Shown here: positions 36,512 through 47,100 of the stretch, piece by piece
Layout: each line of letters begins with the position of its first letter
Position numbering within the stretch: position 1 is the stretch's first letter
Notes under the pieces: model-generated
The model's input: only the letters and a program-made list of their open reading frames with translations
Database searches by the model: none
Told to the model about the DNA's origin: nothing
Assembly: GCA_017887325.1 (NCBI GenBank)
Contig: JAGHIE010000001.1
Coordinates: forward strand, 124,001 to 188,000
Direction of reading: 5' to 3'
DNA: 64,000 nt
Source of the DNA: Oscillospiraceae bacterium
Lineage (GTDB): Bacteria; Bacillota; Clostridia; Oscillospirales; Ruminococcaceae
Position numbers and translations under genes: made by a program

Positions 36512-37864
36512 ATGTTTAATAAAGTACTTATTGCCAATAGAGGAGAAATTGCAGTTAGAATTATTAGAGCTTGTAGAGAATTAGGAATTAGAACAGTTGC
36601 TGTTTATTCTACTGCAGACAAAAATGCTTTACATACACAGTTAGCTGATGAGGCTATTTGTATAGGCCCTGCAAATACAAAAGATAGTTATTTGAATATT
36701 AAAGCTATTTTAGCAGCTTGTGATATAACTGGTGCTGATGCAGTTCACCCAGGTTTTGGATTTTTATCAGAAAATGCACACTTTGCAAAAACTTGTGAAA
36801 GATGTGGAGTTAAATTTATTGGTCCTAGTAGTGATGCAATTGAATTAATGGGAGATAAATCAGAGGCAAAATTAACAATGAAAAAAGCAGGTGTTCCTGT
36901 AATTCCTGGCTCTGATGGAGAAATAAAAGATATTGAATCTGCTAGAGAAATTGCTAAAAAAATAGGTTATCCAGTTATGGTTAAAGCATCTGCTGGTGGT
37001 GGTGGACGAGGTATTCGTCTAGTTAATAACGAAGATGAACTAGAAAATGCTATTACTACAGCAAAAGAAGAAGGTTTAAGATTTTTTGCTAATGATGGTG
37101 TTTATTTAGAAAAATTTATAGTTAATCCAAGACATGTTGAAGTTCAAATATTAGCAGATAGTTTTGGTAATGTTGTATATTTAGGTGAAAGAGATTGCTC
37201 AGTACAAAGAAAACACCAAAAAGTTATTGAAGAAGCACCATGTGCAGTTATGAATGAAAAATTGCGTAAGAAAATGGGAGAATCAGCAGTAAAGGCTGCT
37301 AAAGCTTGTAATTATGAAAATGCTGGTACAATAGAATTTTTATTGGATGCATACGGTGATTATTACTTTATGGAAATGAACACTAGAATACAAGTTGAGC
37401 ACCCAATAACAGAACTTGTAACAGGTGTGGATTTGGTTAAACAACAAATCTTAATAGCTCAAGGAGAAAAGCTATCAATTCATCAAAAAGATATTAACTT
37501 GACAGGTCATGCTATTGAGTGTAGAATTAACGCAGAGAATCCTAAGTTTAATTTCAGACCATCTCCTGGTCAAATTACAGCTTTGAATGTTCCAGGTGGC
37601 CCTGGTGTTAGGGTTGATAGTGCTGTTTATCAAGGTTATGAAATAACTCCATTTTATGATAGTATGATAGCTAAATTAATTGTATATGCTCCAGATAGAG
37701 ATACAGCTATTAAAAAAATGAAATGGGCTTTAGCTGAATTTTTAGTTCAAGGTGTGGACACTAACATTGATTTCCAATTATCCATACTTAGAGATAAAGA
37801 TTTTGTTGAAGCAAATATTGATAATGGTTACTTAGATAGAAAGATGGCTAACGGTGAACTTTAG
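36512..37864 (+). CDS. accC: acetyl-CoA carboxylase biotin carboxylase subunit
   Basis: A 450-residue ATP-grasp carboxylase. It starts FNKVLIANRGEIAVRIIRA and has the glycine-rich loop VKASAGGGGRGIRLV, ERDCSVQRKHQKVIEEAP, and EMNTRIQVEHPITE. It carboxylates the biotin on AccB using ATP and bicarbonate. The length fits a stand-alone AccC subunit. It sits between fabZ and accD in the operon. Confidence 0.96.
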   Translation: MFNKVLIANRGEIAVRIIRACRELGIRTVAVYSTADKNALHTQLADEAICIGPANTKDSYLNIKAILAACDITGADAVHPGFGFLSENAHFAKTCERCGVKFIGPSSDAIELMGDKSEAKLTMKKAGVPVIPGSDGEIKDIESAREIAKKIGYPVMVKASAGGGGRGIRLVNNEDELENAITTAKEEGLRFFANDGVYLEKFIVNPRHVEVQILADSFGNVVYLGERDCSVQRKHQKVIEEAPCAVMNEKLRKKMGESAVKAAKACNYENAGTIEFLLDAYGDYYFMEMNTRIQVEHPITELVTGVDLVKQQILIAQGEKLSIHQKDINLTGHAIECRINAENPKFNFRPSPGQITALNVPGGPGVRVDSAVYQGYEITPFYDSMIAKLIVYAPDRDTAIKKMKWALAEFLVQGVDTNIDFQLSILRDKDFVEANIDNGYLDRKMANGEL

Positions 37865-37915
37865 TCTATAATTTATTTATTGAGTAAAGTCCCTATATTG
37901 AAAGGGTGAAATAAA

Positions 37916-38791
37916 TTGTTAGAAGATTTATTCAAAACGGTTAAATCAAGATTTGACCAAGATGTATCTAGTGAAAAGAAAAGTAAGGTATCTATACCAG
38001 CGGATTTATTATTCAAATGTCCTAGATGTAATAATGTTATATTTATGGAAGATTTTGTTGGTGCCAATAAGGTTTGTAAAGAATGTGGATATCATGCAAG
38101 ATTATCAGCTAGAGAAAGACTTGATATTATAATAGATAAAGACAGTTTTGTTGAGTATGATAAAGATATGACAAGTAAAAATCCAATAGGATTTGAAGAT
38201 TACGAACAAAAAATATCCAGCTTACAAGAAAAAACAGGTTTAAAAGATGGTGTTGTTACAGGTGAATGTACAATAAAAACTAAACCTTGTGTTATAGGTG
38301 TTATGGATTCTAATTTTATGATGGGATCTATGGGTAGTGTTGTTGGTGAAAAAATTACAAGAGCTTTTGAAAGAGCTATTGAAAAAAACTTACCAGTAAT
38401 ATTATTTACAGCTTCTGGTGGTGCTAGAATGCAAGAAGGTATAATTTCATTAATGCAAATGGCAAAAACTTCTGCTGCTGTAAAAAGACACAGTGATAAA
38501 GGTTTATTGTATATAACAGTATTGACAGACCCTACAACAGGTGGTGTAACAGCTTCTTTTGCTTCATTAGGCGATATTATAATTGCTGAACCAAAAGTAT
38601 TAATAGGTTTTGCTGGTCGTAGAGTTATTGAAGGTACTATTAAACAAAGATTACCAGATGATTTCCAATCAGCAGAATTTTTATTAGAACACGGTTTTGT
38701 TGATATGATTGTTGAAAGAAAAAATATGCGTAGAACTTTATCAAAATTGCTTCGTCACCATGGATATCCTGGTTTGACTAATGCACAGTAA
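37916..38791 (+). CDS. accD: acetyl-CoA carboxylase carboxyltransferase subunit beta
   Basis: A 291-residue AccD. It has an N-terminal four-cysteine zinc ribbon (CPRCNNVIF ... CKECGYH), then a crotonase-fold carboxyltransferase with [19 protein letters not shown] and [11 protein letters not shown]. With AccA it moves the carboxyl group to acetyl-CoA. It starts with TTG at 37916, 7 bases after AAGGGTG; no ATG is available nearby. accA follows after 11 bases. Confidence 0.95.
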   Translation: MLEDLFKTVKSRFDQDVSSEKKSKVSIPADLLFKCPRCNNVIFMEDFVGANKVCKECGYHARLSARERLDIIIDKDSFVEYDKDMTSKNPIGFEDYEQKISSLQEKTGLKDGVVTGECTIKTKPCVIGVMDSNFMMGSMGSVVGEKITRAFERAIEKNLPVILFTASGGARMQEGIISLMQMAKTSAAVKRHSDKGLLYITVLTDPTTGGVTASFASLGDIIIAEPKVLIGFAGRRVIEGTIKQRLPDDFQSAEFLLEHGFVDMIVERKNMRRTLSKLLRHHGYPGLTNAQ

Positions 38792-38802
38792 GGAGGAATA
38801 TT

Positions 38803-39606
38803 ATGTCTAGTTTAACTGCATGGGAAAGAATGGAGATAATCAGAAATAAAAATCGTCCTACTGTAAGAGATTATATACCAGAATTATTTAAAGATTTCTT
38901 TGAAATGCATGGAGATAGATTTTATGGTGATGACCATGCTATATTAGGTGGTGTAGGTAGCTTTAAAGGAACACCAGTTACTGTTATAGCTGAGGTAAAA
39001 GGTAGAAATTTAAAAGAAAATCAAGAATCTAATTTTGCTATGCCTCATCCTGAAGGTTATAGAAAAGCTATGCGTTTAGCAAAACAAGCAGAAAAATTTA
39101 AAAGACCTGTTATTTTCTTTGTTGATACTCCAGGAGCTTTTTGTGGAGTTGCAGCAGAAGAAAGAGGACAAGGTGAAGCTATTGCTAGAAACCTTTTAGA
39201 ATTAAGTACTTTAAAAACACCTATTATTACAATTGTATTAGGTGAAGGTGGTTCTGGTGGAGCATTAGCGTTAGCAGTTTGTGATGAACTTGCAATGTTA
39301 GAAAATGCTGTTTATTCTGTTATTTCTCCAAGAGGTTGTGCTAGTATTTTATGGAAAGATGCTTCAAGGGAAAAAGATGCAGCAAATACTTTAAAAATTA
39401 CAGCTGAAGATATGGTTGAATTTGGTGTTGCAGAAAGCATCATAAAAGAACCTTCTGGTGGAGCTCATAATAATTTTGAAATGATGGCAGAAAATATTTC
39501 TGATTATCTTGAAAAGACAATAAAAAAATTATCTAAAGAAAGTATTGCAAATTTACTAGAGAATAGATATAATAAATTCAGAAAGATTGGAGAGTTTATT
39601 GAATAA
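38803..39606 (+). CDS. accA: acetyl-CoA carboxylase carboxyltransferase subunit alpha
   Basis: A 267-residue AccA with PHPEGYRKAMRLAKQAEKF, FVDTPGAFCGVAAEERGQGEAIARNL, and LGEGGSGGALALAVCD. This is the shorter Firmicutes/clostridial form, lacking a long N-terminal extension. It pairs with AccD. AAGGAGG precedes the ATG. About 90 bases separate it from acpP. Confidence 0.95.
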   Translation: MSSLTAWERMEIIRNKNRPTVRDYIPELFKDFFEMHGDRFYGDDHAILGGVGSFKGTPVTVIAEVKGRNLKENQESNFAMPHPEGYRKAMRLAKQAEKFKRPVIFFVDTPGAFCGVAAEERGQGEAIARNLLELSTLKTPIITIVLGEGGSGGALALAVCDELAMLENAVYSVISPRGCASILWKDASREKDAANTLKITAEDMVEFGVAESIIKEPSGGAHNNFEMMAENISDYLEKTIKKLSKESIANLLENRYNKFRKIGEFIE

Positions 39607-39701
39607 GCTATTCTGTCTTAAAAAGTGTATTTGAAAAGGGAACTTTTCTTTACAATAAAAATCTATAAAGATTTAATCTCTAGCGAAGGAGGATTATGGA
39701 T

Positions 39702-39932
39702 ATGACTTTTGAAAAAGTAAGAGAAATTATCTGCGAACAATTAGATTTAGCAGAAGAAAAAGTAACTATGGAAGCTTCTATTACTGAAGATTTAGGTGCT
39801 GATTCTTTAGAAGTTGTTGACTTAGTAATGTCTTTAGAAGAAGAATTCGATATCGAAATCCCAGACGAAGAAGTTGAAAACATCAAAGTTGTTGGTGATA
39901 TTGTTAAATACATCGAAGAAAAAGCTGAATAA
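39702..39932 (+). CDS. acpP: acyl carrier protein
   Basis: A 76-residue acidic ACP, with the phosphopantetheine serine in [11 protein letters not shown] at about residue 35. It carries the growing acyl chain through the enzymes encoded upstream. Two ATGs are possible, 39696 and 39702; the second gives a 9-base gap from GGAGG (39688-39692) while the first leaves only 3. Codon choice is rich in GAA and C-ending codons near the end, fitting high expression. It is the last gene of the cluster, an unusual position. Confidence 0.95.
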   Translation: MTFEKVREIICEQLDLAEEKVTMEASITEDLGADSLEVVDLVMSLEEEFDIEIPDEEVENIKVVGDIVKYIEEKAE

Positions 39933-39948
39933 TTAGTAAGCGGTTATG

Positions 39949-39982
39949 CAACACCCTGTGTTAATGTTAACACAGGGTGTTG
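39949..39982 (+). terminator. perfect hairpin after acpP
   Basis: CAACACCCTGTGTTAA and TTAACACAGGGTGTTG form 16-bp perfect arms around TG. No T run follows (TGATACTTAAAA), so it may stabilise the 3' end or bind protein rather than be a classic terminator. The rest of the 218-base gap to 40151 shows nothing clear. Confidence 0.6.
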
Positions 39983-40150
39983 TGATACTTAAAAATAAAA
40001 AAGAAAGAATGATATTAATTTTATTTTAACATCATTTTAAATAAATTAATCTTATTTATTTCTAGTGTATGAATTAATATAAAATTGCCAATTAAATTAT
40101 TCTTGAAGATTTAAGAATATATTTATTTATATAATTAAGAGGTTTGTATA

Positions 40151-41395
40151 ATGGTTAATAATGATAACTATTTAAAACAAAATATAATTTGGAATACAGT
40201 AGGTTCTTTTGTATACTTCTTTTGTCAGTGGGCATTGACTTTAGTTTCAGTAAGACTTTCTAGTGATTTTGTTAATGCAGGAAACTTATCATTAGCGATG
40301 TCTGTTACTAATATTTTTTATACAATAGCATGTTTAAATGTAAGAACATACCTTGTTTCAGATTTTAGTAAAAAGATAAAAGATGAAGAATATGTAGGGC
40401 TAAGAGTATTAACTTGTGCGGTAGGGTTTTTGTTGTGTTTATTTTATATAAGTATATTCAAATATACTGTGTCACAAATGATATGTATAACTGCATATAT
40501 GGGATTAAAAATTTGTGAAGCATGGACAGATTTATTACATTCATTTGAGCAAAAAAATAATAGAATGGATATAGGTGGTAAATCTTTGTTTTACAGAGGA
40601 ATATTGAGCTTTGTTGTTTTTACAGCATTGTTATATATAACCGATAATATAAATTTAGCTATAATTAGCATGACAGTAGTTTGCTTTATATTTATAATAT
40701 TTTATGATCATTATTATGTAAAAAAATTTATAGATTTAAAATTTAAGATTAGTAAAAAAATATTGAAAATTTCTTGTTTATCTTTTGTTCCGATAACTCT
40801 TGCTTCTGTTGTTAGTACACTTATAGGTAGTTTACCAAGACAAGTATTAGAAATTATGAATGGGACGGAAGTTTTAGGAATATATGCTTCTGTAGCTACA
40901 CCAGCAGTTATTGTTCAAGTAGCTAGTAGTTACATATATAATCCATTTGTTTTAAGACTTTCAATTAATTACGAACAAAGAGATAGAGATAGGTTTTTAA
41001 AATTATTTACAAAAATAAATCTATTAGTTGTTGCATTAGGAGTTATTTGTATAATAGGCTCTATAATATTTGGGGAATTTGGTTTAAAAATTTTATATGG
41101 AGAAAAAATAGCGAAATACAGTAGTGTATTAATACCTGTTATTATTTATACTTCAATAAATGCAATAACATGGTTTTTGATAAATATCATGGTTATAATA
41201 AGAAAAATAAAAAGTTTATTAATTATACATATAATAAGTGGTGTTATTTCTAGTATATGTATGGTTCCAATGATAAAAAAATTTAATATGAATGGCGTTA
41301 GCTATATTATGATTATATTTACTTTTATATGTCTTGTTTTGATGATGATAGATATATTAAGAAGTGTAAACAATATTTTTAAAACACAGGAGTGA
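40151..41395 (+). CDS. polysaccharide flippase-like membrane protein (MOP superfamily)
   Basis: A 414-residue, very hydrophobic protein with about 12 membrane segments spread along its length. The arrangement fits the Wzx/MurJ-like multidrug-oligosaccharidyl-lipid-polysaccharide exporter superfamily: an early LSLAMSVTNIFYTIACLNVRTYLVSDF, then a mid-protein IMNGTEVLGIYASVATPAVIVQV that resembles family members. It probably moves lipid-linked sugars across the membrane. It lies 7 bases before a GH125 mannosidase gene, suggesting a joint role in mannose-containing glycans. Confidence 0.82.
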   Translation: MVNNDNYLKQNIIWNTVGSFVYFFCQWALTLVSVRLSSDFVNAGNLSLAMSVTNIFYTIACLNVRTYLVSDFSKKIKDEEYVGLRVLTCAVGFLLCLFYISIFKYTVSQMICITAYMGLKICEAWTDLLHSFEQKNNRMDIGGKSLFYRGILSFVVFTALLYITDNINLAIISMTVVCFIFIIFYDHYYVKKFIDLKFKISKKILKISCLSFVPITLASVVSTLIGSLPRQVLEIMNGTEVLGIYASVATPAVIVQVASSYIYNPFVLRLSINYEQRDRDRFLKLFTKINLLVVALGVICIIGSIIFGEFGLKILYGEKIAKYSSVLIPVIIYTSINAITWFLINIMVIIRKIKSLLIIHIISGVISSICMVPMIKKFNMNGVSYIMIIFTFICLVLMMIDILRSVNNIFKTQE

Positions 41396-41402
41396 GTTTA
41401 GT

Positions 41403-42707
41403 ATGTTAGAAAAAATACCTGATATATTAATAGAAAAAGCAGATGAACTTGAAAAATATTATGAAAAACATTATCCAGCTTTAGCACCTTTGGCTAAACA
41501 GTGTTTTTTAAATACAATAGAAACAACTGTAAAGAAATTAGATGATGGAACTTACTTTGTTATTACAGGTGATATTCCTGCTATGTGGCTTAGAGATTCA
41601 GCTGCACAAGTAAAACCTTATATAAAATATGCAAAATACGATAAATACTTAGATGAGATTTTAAGATCAATAATAAAAAAACATGTAGATTTTGTAAATA
41701 TTGATCCTTATGCAAATGCATTTAATCAAGGACCAACTAACGAAGGTCATCAAGATGATATTACAAAAATGAATGAAAATGTATGGGAAAGAAAATATGA
41801 AATAGATTCTCTTTGTGCTCCTTTATATTTATCTTATGAATACTGGAAAAGTACAAATAATAGCAGTATTTTTGATGATGCTTATAAAACAATGATAAAA
41901 AACATTTTAAATGTTTTTAAAGTTGAACAAGATCACTCAAAATCAGAATATTATTTTGAAAGACCTGAAGAATTAAGATATAAAAAAACAGATACATTAC
42001 CATTAAAAGGAAAAGGGTATCCTGTAAATCCTGTTGGTATGACATGGTCAGGTTTTAGACCTTCTGATGATTGTTGTACTTTTGGTTATTTAATTCCAGC
42101 AAATATTATGGCAGTAGTTGCATTGGGATACGCTAAAGAAATATGTGAAAAAGTATATAATGATGAACAATTAGCAAAAGAATGTAAAGAATTAAGAGAA
42201 GAAATCCAAGACGCTATAGATATCTATGGTACTGTAAATCATGATGTGTTTGGTAAAATGTATGCATATGAAACAGATGGATTTGGTAATTACAATTTAA
42301 TGGATGACGCTAATACTCCAAGTTTATTATCTATTCCATATTTAGATTATTGTGATGTTACAGATGAAATTTATTCTAATACAAGAAAATTTATCTTAAG
42401 TAAATATAATCCTCACTATGTAGAAGGTAGTGTTGCTTGTGGACTAGGTAGTCCACATACTCCACAAGGATATATTTGGCATATTGGACTAACAATGCAA
42501 GCATTAACATCTAATGATAGGGAAGAAATTTTAAAAGTGTTAGATATGATTTCTAAGACTCATGCAGGAACTAACTATATGCATGAAGGATTTGATGCTT
42601 CTAATCCAGAAAACTACACAAGAGAATGGTTTGCTTGGGCTAATACTTTATTTGCACAAATGTTAGAAAAGTTAATGATAGAAGGATTTTTTGAAACAAA
42701 TAAATAG
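41403..42707 (+). CDS. glycoside hydrolase family 125 (exo-alpha-1,6-mannosidase)
   Basis: A 434-residue protein with the GH125 pattern: TGDIPAMWLRDSAAQVKPY near residue 60, ANAFNQGPTNEGHQDD, YEIDSLCAPLYLSYEYW, WSGFRPSDDC, and EGSVACGLGSPHTPQGYIWHIGL. GH125 enzymes remove terminal alpha-1,6-mannose by inversion, without metal. There is no signal peptide, so it acts in the cytoplasm. It forms a pair with the flippase gene upstream, and a terminator follows it. Confidence 0.92.
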   Translation: MLEKIPDILIEKADELEKYYEKHYPALAPLAKQCFLNTIETTVKKLDDGTYFVITGDIPAMWLRDSAAQVKPYIKYAKYDKYLDEILRSIIKKHVDFVNIDPYANAFNQGPTNEGHQDDITKMNENVWERKYEIDSLCAPLYLSYEYWKSTNNSSIFDDAYKTMIKNILNVFKVEQDHSKSEYYFERPEELRYKKTDTLPLKGKGYPVNPVGMTWSGFRPSDDCCTFGYLIPANIMAVVALGYAKEICEKVYNDEQLAKECKELREEIQDAIDIYGTVNHDVFGKMYAYETDGFGNYNLMDDANTPSLLSIPYLDYCDVTDEIYSNTRKFILSKYNPHYVEGSVACGLGSPHTPQGYIWHIGLTMQALTSNDREEILKVLDMISKTHAGTNYMHEGFDASNPENYTREWFAWANTLFAQMLEKLMIEGFFETNK

Positions 42708-42715
42708 GTTATCTT

Positions 42716-42756
42716 AAAAAAGTTATGTTGATATAGTATATCAACATAACTTTTTT
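42716..42756 (+). terminator. terminator after the GH125 gene
   Basis: AAAAAAGTTATGTTGATATA pairs with TATATCAACATAACTTTTTT. The gap beyond (to 42925) shows a TATAAT at 42873-42878 that is a weak candidate for the promoter of the surface protein, with no good -35 box. Confidence 0.9.
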
Positions 42757-42925
42757 ATTAATATAAACATTATTTATTTAATTAATAAACAATTGTTAAC
42801 CTATAAAAAGTATCAAAATTCACATTTTGTCAAAAAATAATTAAATTTATAGATTTTTTATTAGTGAAAGCGTATAATAAAATTGTTAAATAATAAAAAA
42901 AACTATGCAAAAGGGGGAAGATTAA

Positions 42926-44146
42926 ATGAAAAACAAAACATGGAGGAGAAAAACTCTAATTTCTTGCCTTTTAGTTTTTGTATTTGTTATTTCGATTGTT
43001 TTAACAAATACAATGCAATCAATGGCAAGTATAAAAGTTGATGCTCCTAGTATAACGAACTGGGAACAAAGTATCAGTAAAGATACAAAAAATATTGGGA
43101 GAATTTGGACAGATAAATCTGTATTTATTGAAGATGTTACTTTGACATCTAATGATTCTACTCAATCTATTAAATTACAGAAAGGAAATAGTGATTTTTT
43201 AATAGGGCTATCAGCACTTTCATCAGCTGCTACAATTAAAGGACAAGTAACAACTCCTTTAGATATTGTATTGATATTGGACGTTTCTGGTAGTATGAGT
43301 GATTACATTGGAAATCAAAGTAAAATGGATGCTTTGAAAACCGCAGCTAACTCTTTTGTTGATGCTACTGCAAAGGCAAATGAAGCAGTTAAAGATTCTA
43401 ACAATAAACATAGAATTTCTATTGTTAAATTTGCGGGAGATGAAACAAACTCAATTGGAGATAGTAAATATGGTTCTTGGTGGAATCCTTTTGATCAAGA
43501 GTCAAATTACTCACAAGTAGTAAAAGAATTAACTGTTTGTGATTCAGGCAATGCTGAGTCTTTAAAGACCAGTATAAATGGATTAGATCCAGTTGGTGCA
43601 ACTAGAGCTGATTATGGTATGAACCAAGCTAAAAGAGCTTTTTCTTTAAGTGAAAGACAAAATGCTAAAAAAGTTGTAATTTTCTTTACAGATGGTGTGC
43701 CTACATCAGGAAGTAGTTTTGAAGACAGCGTTGCAAATTCAGCTATAAATATATCTAAAAGTTTAAAAGATTCAAACGCAGCAGTTTACTCTATTGGTGT
43801 ATTTGATGATGCTAATCCTGATGATACATCTAATAGATTTAACACATATATGCATGGGGTATCAAGTAACTATCCAAATGCAACAGCATATGATAGTTTA
43901 GGTGCTCGTGCAGAAAATTCTAATTATTATAAAGCTGCTACAAATTCTGAAGAATTAAACAAAATCTTTGAAGATATTTCTTCTGAAATTACAAAAAACT
44001 TTGCGACATCACCTACAGAAGTGCAAGAAGGTAATCCAGAAAGAAGTGGATATATTACATTTACTGATCAATTAGGATCTTATATGCAAGTAGATTCATT
44101 TAATAATATTGTTTTGCTGGAAAATTGTTTAGTGATCCAGTTGTAA
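42926..44146 (+). CDS. VWA-domain surface protein, N-terminal part (frameshifted)
   Basis: A 406-residue fragment. A basic start and hydrophobic segment (residues about 10-34) form a signal peptide. A von Willebrand factor A domain follows, with the metal site DVSGSMS at about residue 118, the threonine in VGATRADYG and the aspartate in FFTDGVPTSG. The last residues after VDSFNNIV do not fit. If one T is added to the TTTT run at 44112-44115, the reading becomes FAGKLFSDPVVN and joins the next frame without a break. GGGGGAAG precedes the ATG. It is best seen as the N-terminus of one protein ending at 50484. Confidence 0.88.
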   Translation: MKNKTWRRKTLISCLLVFVFVISIVLTNTMQSMASIKVDAPSITNWEQSISKDTKNIGRIWTDKSVFIEDVTLTSNDSTQSIKLQKGNSDFLIGLSALSSAATIKGQVTTPLDIVLILDVSGSMSDYIGNQSKMDALKTAANSFVDATAKANEAVKDSNNKHRISIVKFAGDETNSIGDSKYGSWWNPFDQESNYSQVVKELTVCDSGNAESLKTSINGLDPVGATRADYGMNQAKRAFSLSERQNAKKVVIFFTDGVPTSGSSFEDSVANSAINISKSLKDSNAAVYSIGVFDDANPDDTSNRFNTYMHGVSSNYPNATAYDSLGARAENSNYYKAATNSEELNKIFEDISSEITKNFATSPTEVQEGNPERSGYITFTDQLGSYMQVDSFNNIVLLENCLVIQL

Positions 44147-47100
44147 ATAAAGATGAAGCACAAGGAATAACTACTTATACTTTTGAAGGTAGTGCAGATG
44201 GTAACGTTATATATCCTGATGGAAATGTTAATGAAATTAGTATAGAAGTTAAAAGTTCTAATGATTTAGCAGTAGGAGATTTAGTAACTGTAAAAATCCC
44301 TGCAAGTATGATACCACTTAGATACTTCAATGTTAATATAGATGAAAACGATAAAGTTACAACAACAGTACAAGAAACATATCCTCTAAGGGTATTCTAT
44401 GGTGTAAGTGTAAAAGATGAAGCAAAAGCAAAATTGGAAAATCCAGATGATGCATTAAAAACTTACATACAAAATAATAAAAATGAACAAGGTAGAGTAC
44501 AATTCTATTCAAATATGTACAATAAACAAACTAAACAAGGTGAAGTGTACTCACAATTTGAACCTAATAAGAAAAATGATTTCTATTACTATCAAGAAGA
44601 CACACCACTATATTTAGATGAAGAATGTACAAACAGGGCAACTGGAGAAATTGATTTAGATGCAACTTATTATTATCAAAGAACTTACTATGAAGTTGGA
44701 AAAGATACAGCTCAAACATATGCAGTAAAAATTCCTGGTAATAGTAATGTTATTTTAAGTGGGTTTGCAGTAAGTGACGCAGATGGTAATTTATATATAC
44801 CTAAAGGTACAGCTAGAACAACTTTATTATATTCATATGCTTTAAATAAAGATGTAAATAACACTAATACTGCTGATTATATTGTAAGTCCTACATGGGA
44901 TAACTTAAGTAATCCAAAAAATGTACAAGTATTCTTAGGAAATAATGGTGTTACTACATTTGATATCCCTGGTGATTTAGTTGTTAAGAAAAATGTTACA
45001 GCTAATGAAGGATTAACAGCACCTGATGTAGATTTTGAATTTAAATTAGAATTGACAGCAGGTATTGGAGATCAATTAAAAGAGTCTTATAATGCACAAA
45101 TTTTTGACTCAAACAATCAAAAGGTTGGGGATCCATTTACAGTAACTAATGGAGATACATTTAAACTAAAAGCAAATCAAACCCTATATGTTTATGGATT
45201 AAAAGAAGGAACAAAATATTCTGTTACAGAAAATTCTTTACCAAAAGGATTTGAACAAACAAATGCAACAAATGCAACAGGTTCTATTTCTTCTGGACAA
45301 GAATCTGTAGCTAACTTTACAAACAATTATAGTGTAAAAGATTTAACTATTTTATCTACTGATTTAGGTTTGAGTGGTACAAAAACTCTAAATGGAAGAG
45401 AATTTGAAACAGGTGATATATTTAGATTTGAATTAAGAGCAAGTCAACAAGCACCTCAATCACCACTTCCAAATAATAGCGAATGTACAATTAAACCTAC
45501 TAGTGGAAATACTGCAGATATCAGTTTTGGTGATTTTACAATTACAAAACCTGGTCATTATAGATATGTAATATCAGAATTTTTACCTAATGGTACAGCT
45601 GTTGACGATGAAGCCGATGTAATTATTCCTGGTATTAGTTATGACCCTTCACAATATCGTGTAGTTATCGATATAGAAGATAATGGGTTGGGAGAATTAG
45701 TTGTTAAAAATATTCAAATTGATAAGAGACAAAGCTCTACAACTCAAGAATGGCAACAATTATATAATGGAAACTCATTACCAGGTTCATCTGAAAAATA
45801 TTTGAACTTTGTAAATACTTATAATCAACAAACACAATCATTAAATCTTCAAGGAACAAAAGATTTACAAAATAAATTATTAGAAGATTGTAAAGAGCAA
45901 TTTTCTTTCTTGATTGAAAAAGCTGGTTCTCGTGATGTAGGAACTTCTGATCAATTTGTTGAAGACCCTTCACAACCAATGCCAACCGTAATAGATCCAC
46001 AAGGAAAATATATTTATAAAAATGATTCAACAGGAAATATTATTATTCCTGGATTGACATTTGCTCATCAAAATGTTGACAAAGAATATAAGTACATTGT
46101 GACAGAGGTTCAACCAACAGATACAGGAAAATTTGATGGACAAGCAATAGATGGAGCTAAGAAAGTAAATGGTAAATGGGTATATCAAGGTATTACTTAT
46201 GATAATTCACAAAAAGAAATTATTATAAAAGTAACTAGTGATAATACTAGTGGATTAGAAGTTATTAAAGGCGAAATAACAGGAAATAATTTCAAATTTA
46301 GTAATACTTATAATTCACAAGCAACAGTTAACTTAACTGGTACAAAATCTATTGATGGACGTGATTTCCGTAGTGGTGATGAATTTACATTTAATGTAGA
46401 ATCAGTTAACGGAGCACCATCACCAGAAAAAACTACAGTAACTATAAATCCAACAAGTGGTAAAGAAGCTGCTGTTGATTTTGGAAATATTAACTATACA
46501 ATTGCTGATATGAAAGATGCTGTTAAAGATGAAAATGGCATATATTCAAAAGAATTTACTTATAATTTAACAGAAGTAAAAGGTAATATGGGTGGTATTT
46601 CATACGATACAGCAACTAAAACAGTTGTTGTTAAAGTTACAGATGATGGTGTTGGAAATATGACAACTAATGTTACATATTCAACTGGCGATTCTTTAAA
46701 ATGGAATAACTCATATAAAGCAAATGAAAGTTATGCTGGTATAGATGTAAGTAAAGTTTTAAATGGCCGTAGTATGAAAGAAGGAGAATTCCAATTTACA
46801 ATTACTGGCGAAGAAGGAGCTCCAGAACTTGCTCAAACAGATAAAGCTTTTGTTAATAGTGATTCAAGAGCACCTGGTGTTGCTTGTGTTATGAGTAAAC
46901 TAGATACTTTGAAATTCACACAAGCAGATGCAGGAAAAACTTATGTTTATACAATTAAAGAAACAGTAGGAACTACTGCTGGTATTACATATGATAAGAG
47001 TGAATATAAATTATCTATAGAAGTAATAGATAACTATGATGGTACAATTAAAACAATAACAACTTTAACTAGAACAAAAGATAGCTCTGGAAAAGATGTA

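Noticed and set aside
45737-46030. Minus-strand frame inside the surface protein gene
   Set aside because: Lies wholly within a well-supported coding region in another frame and has no family pattern.
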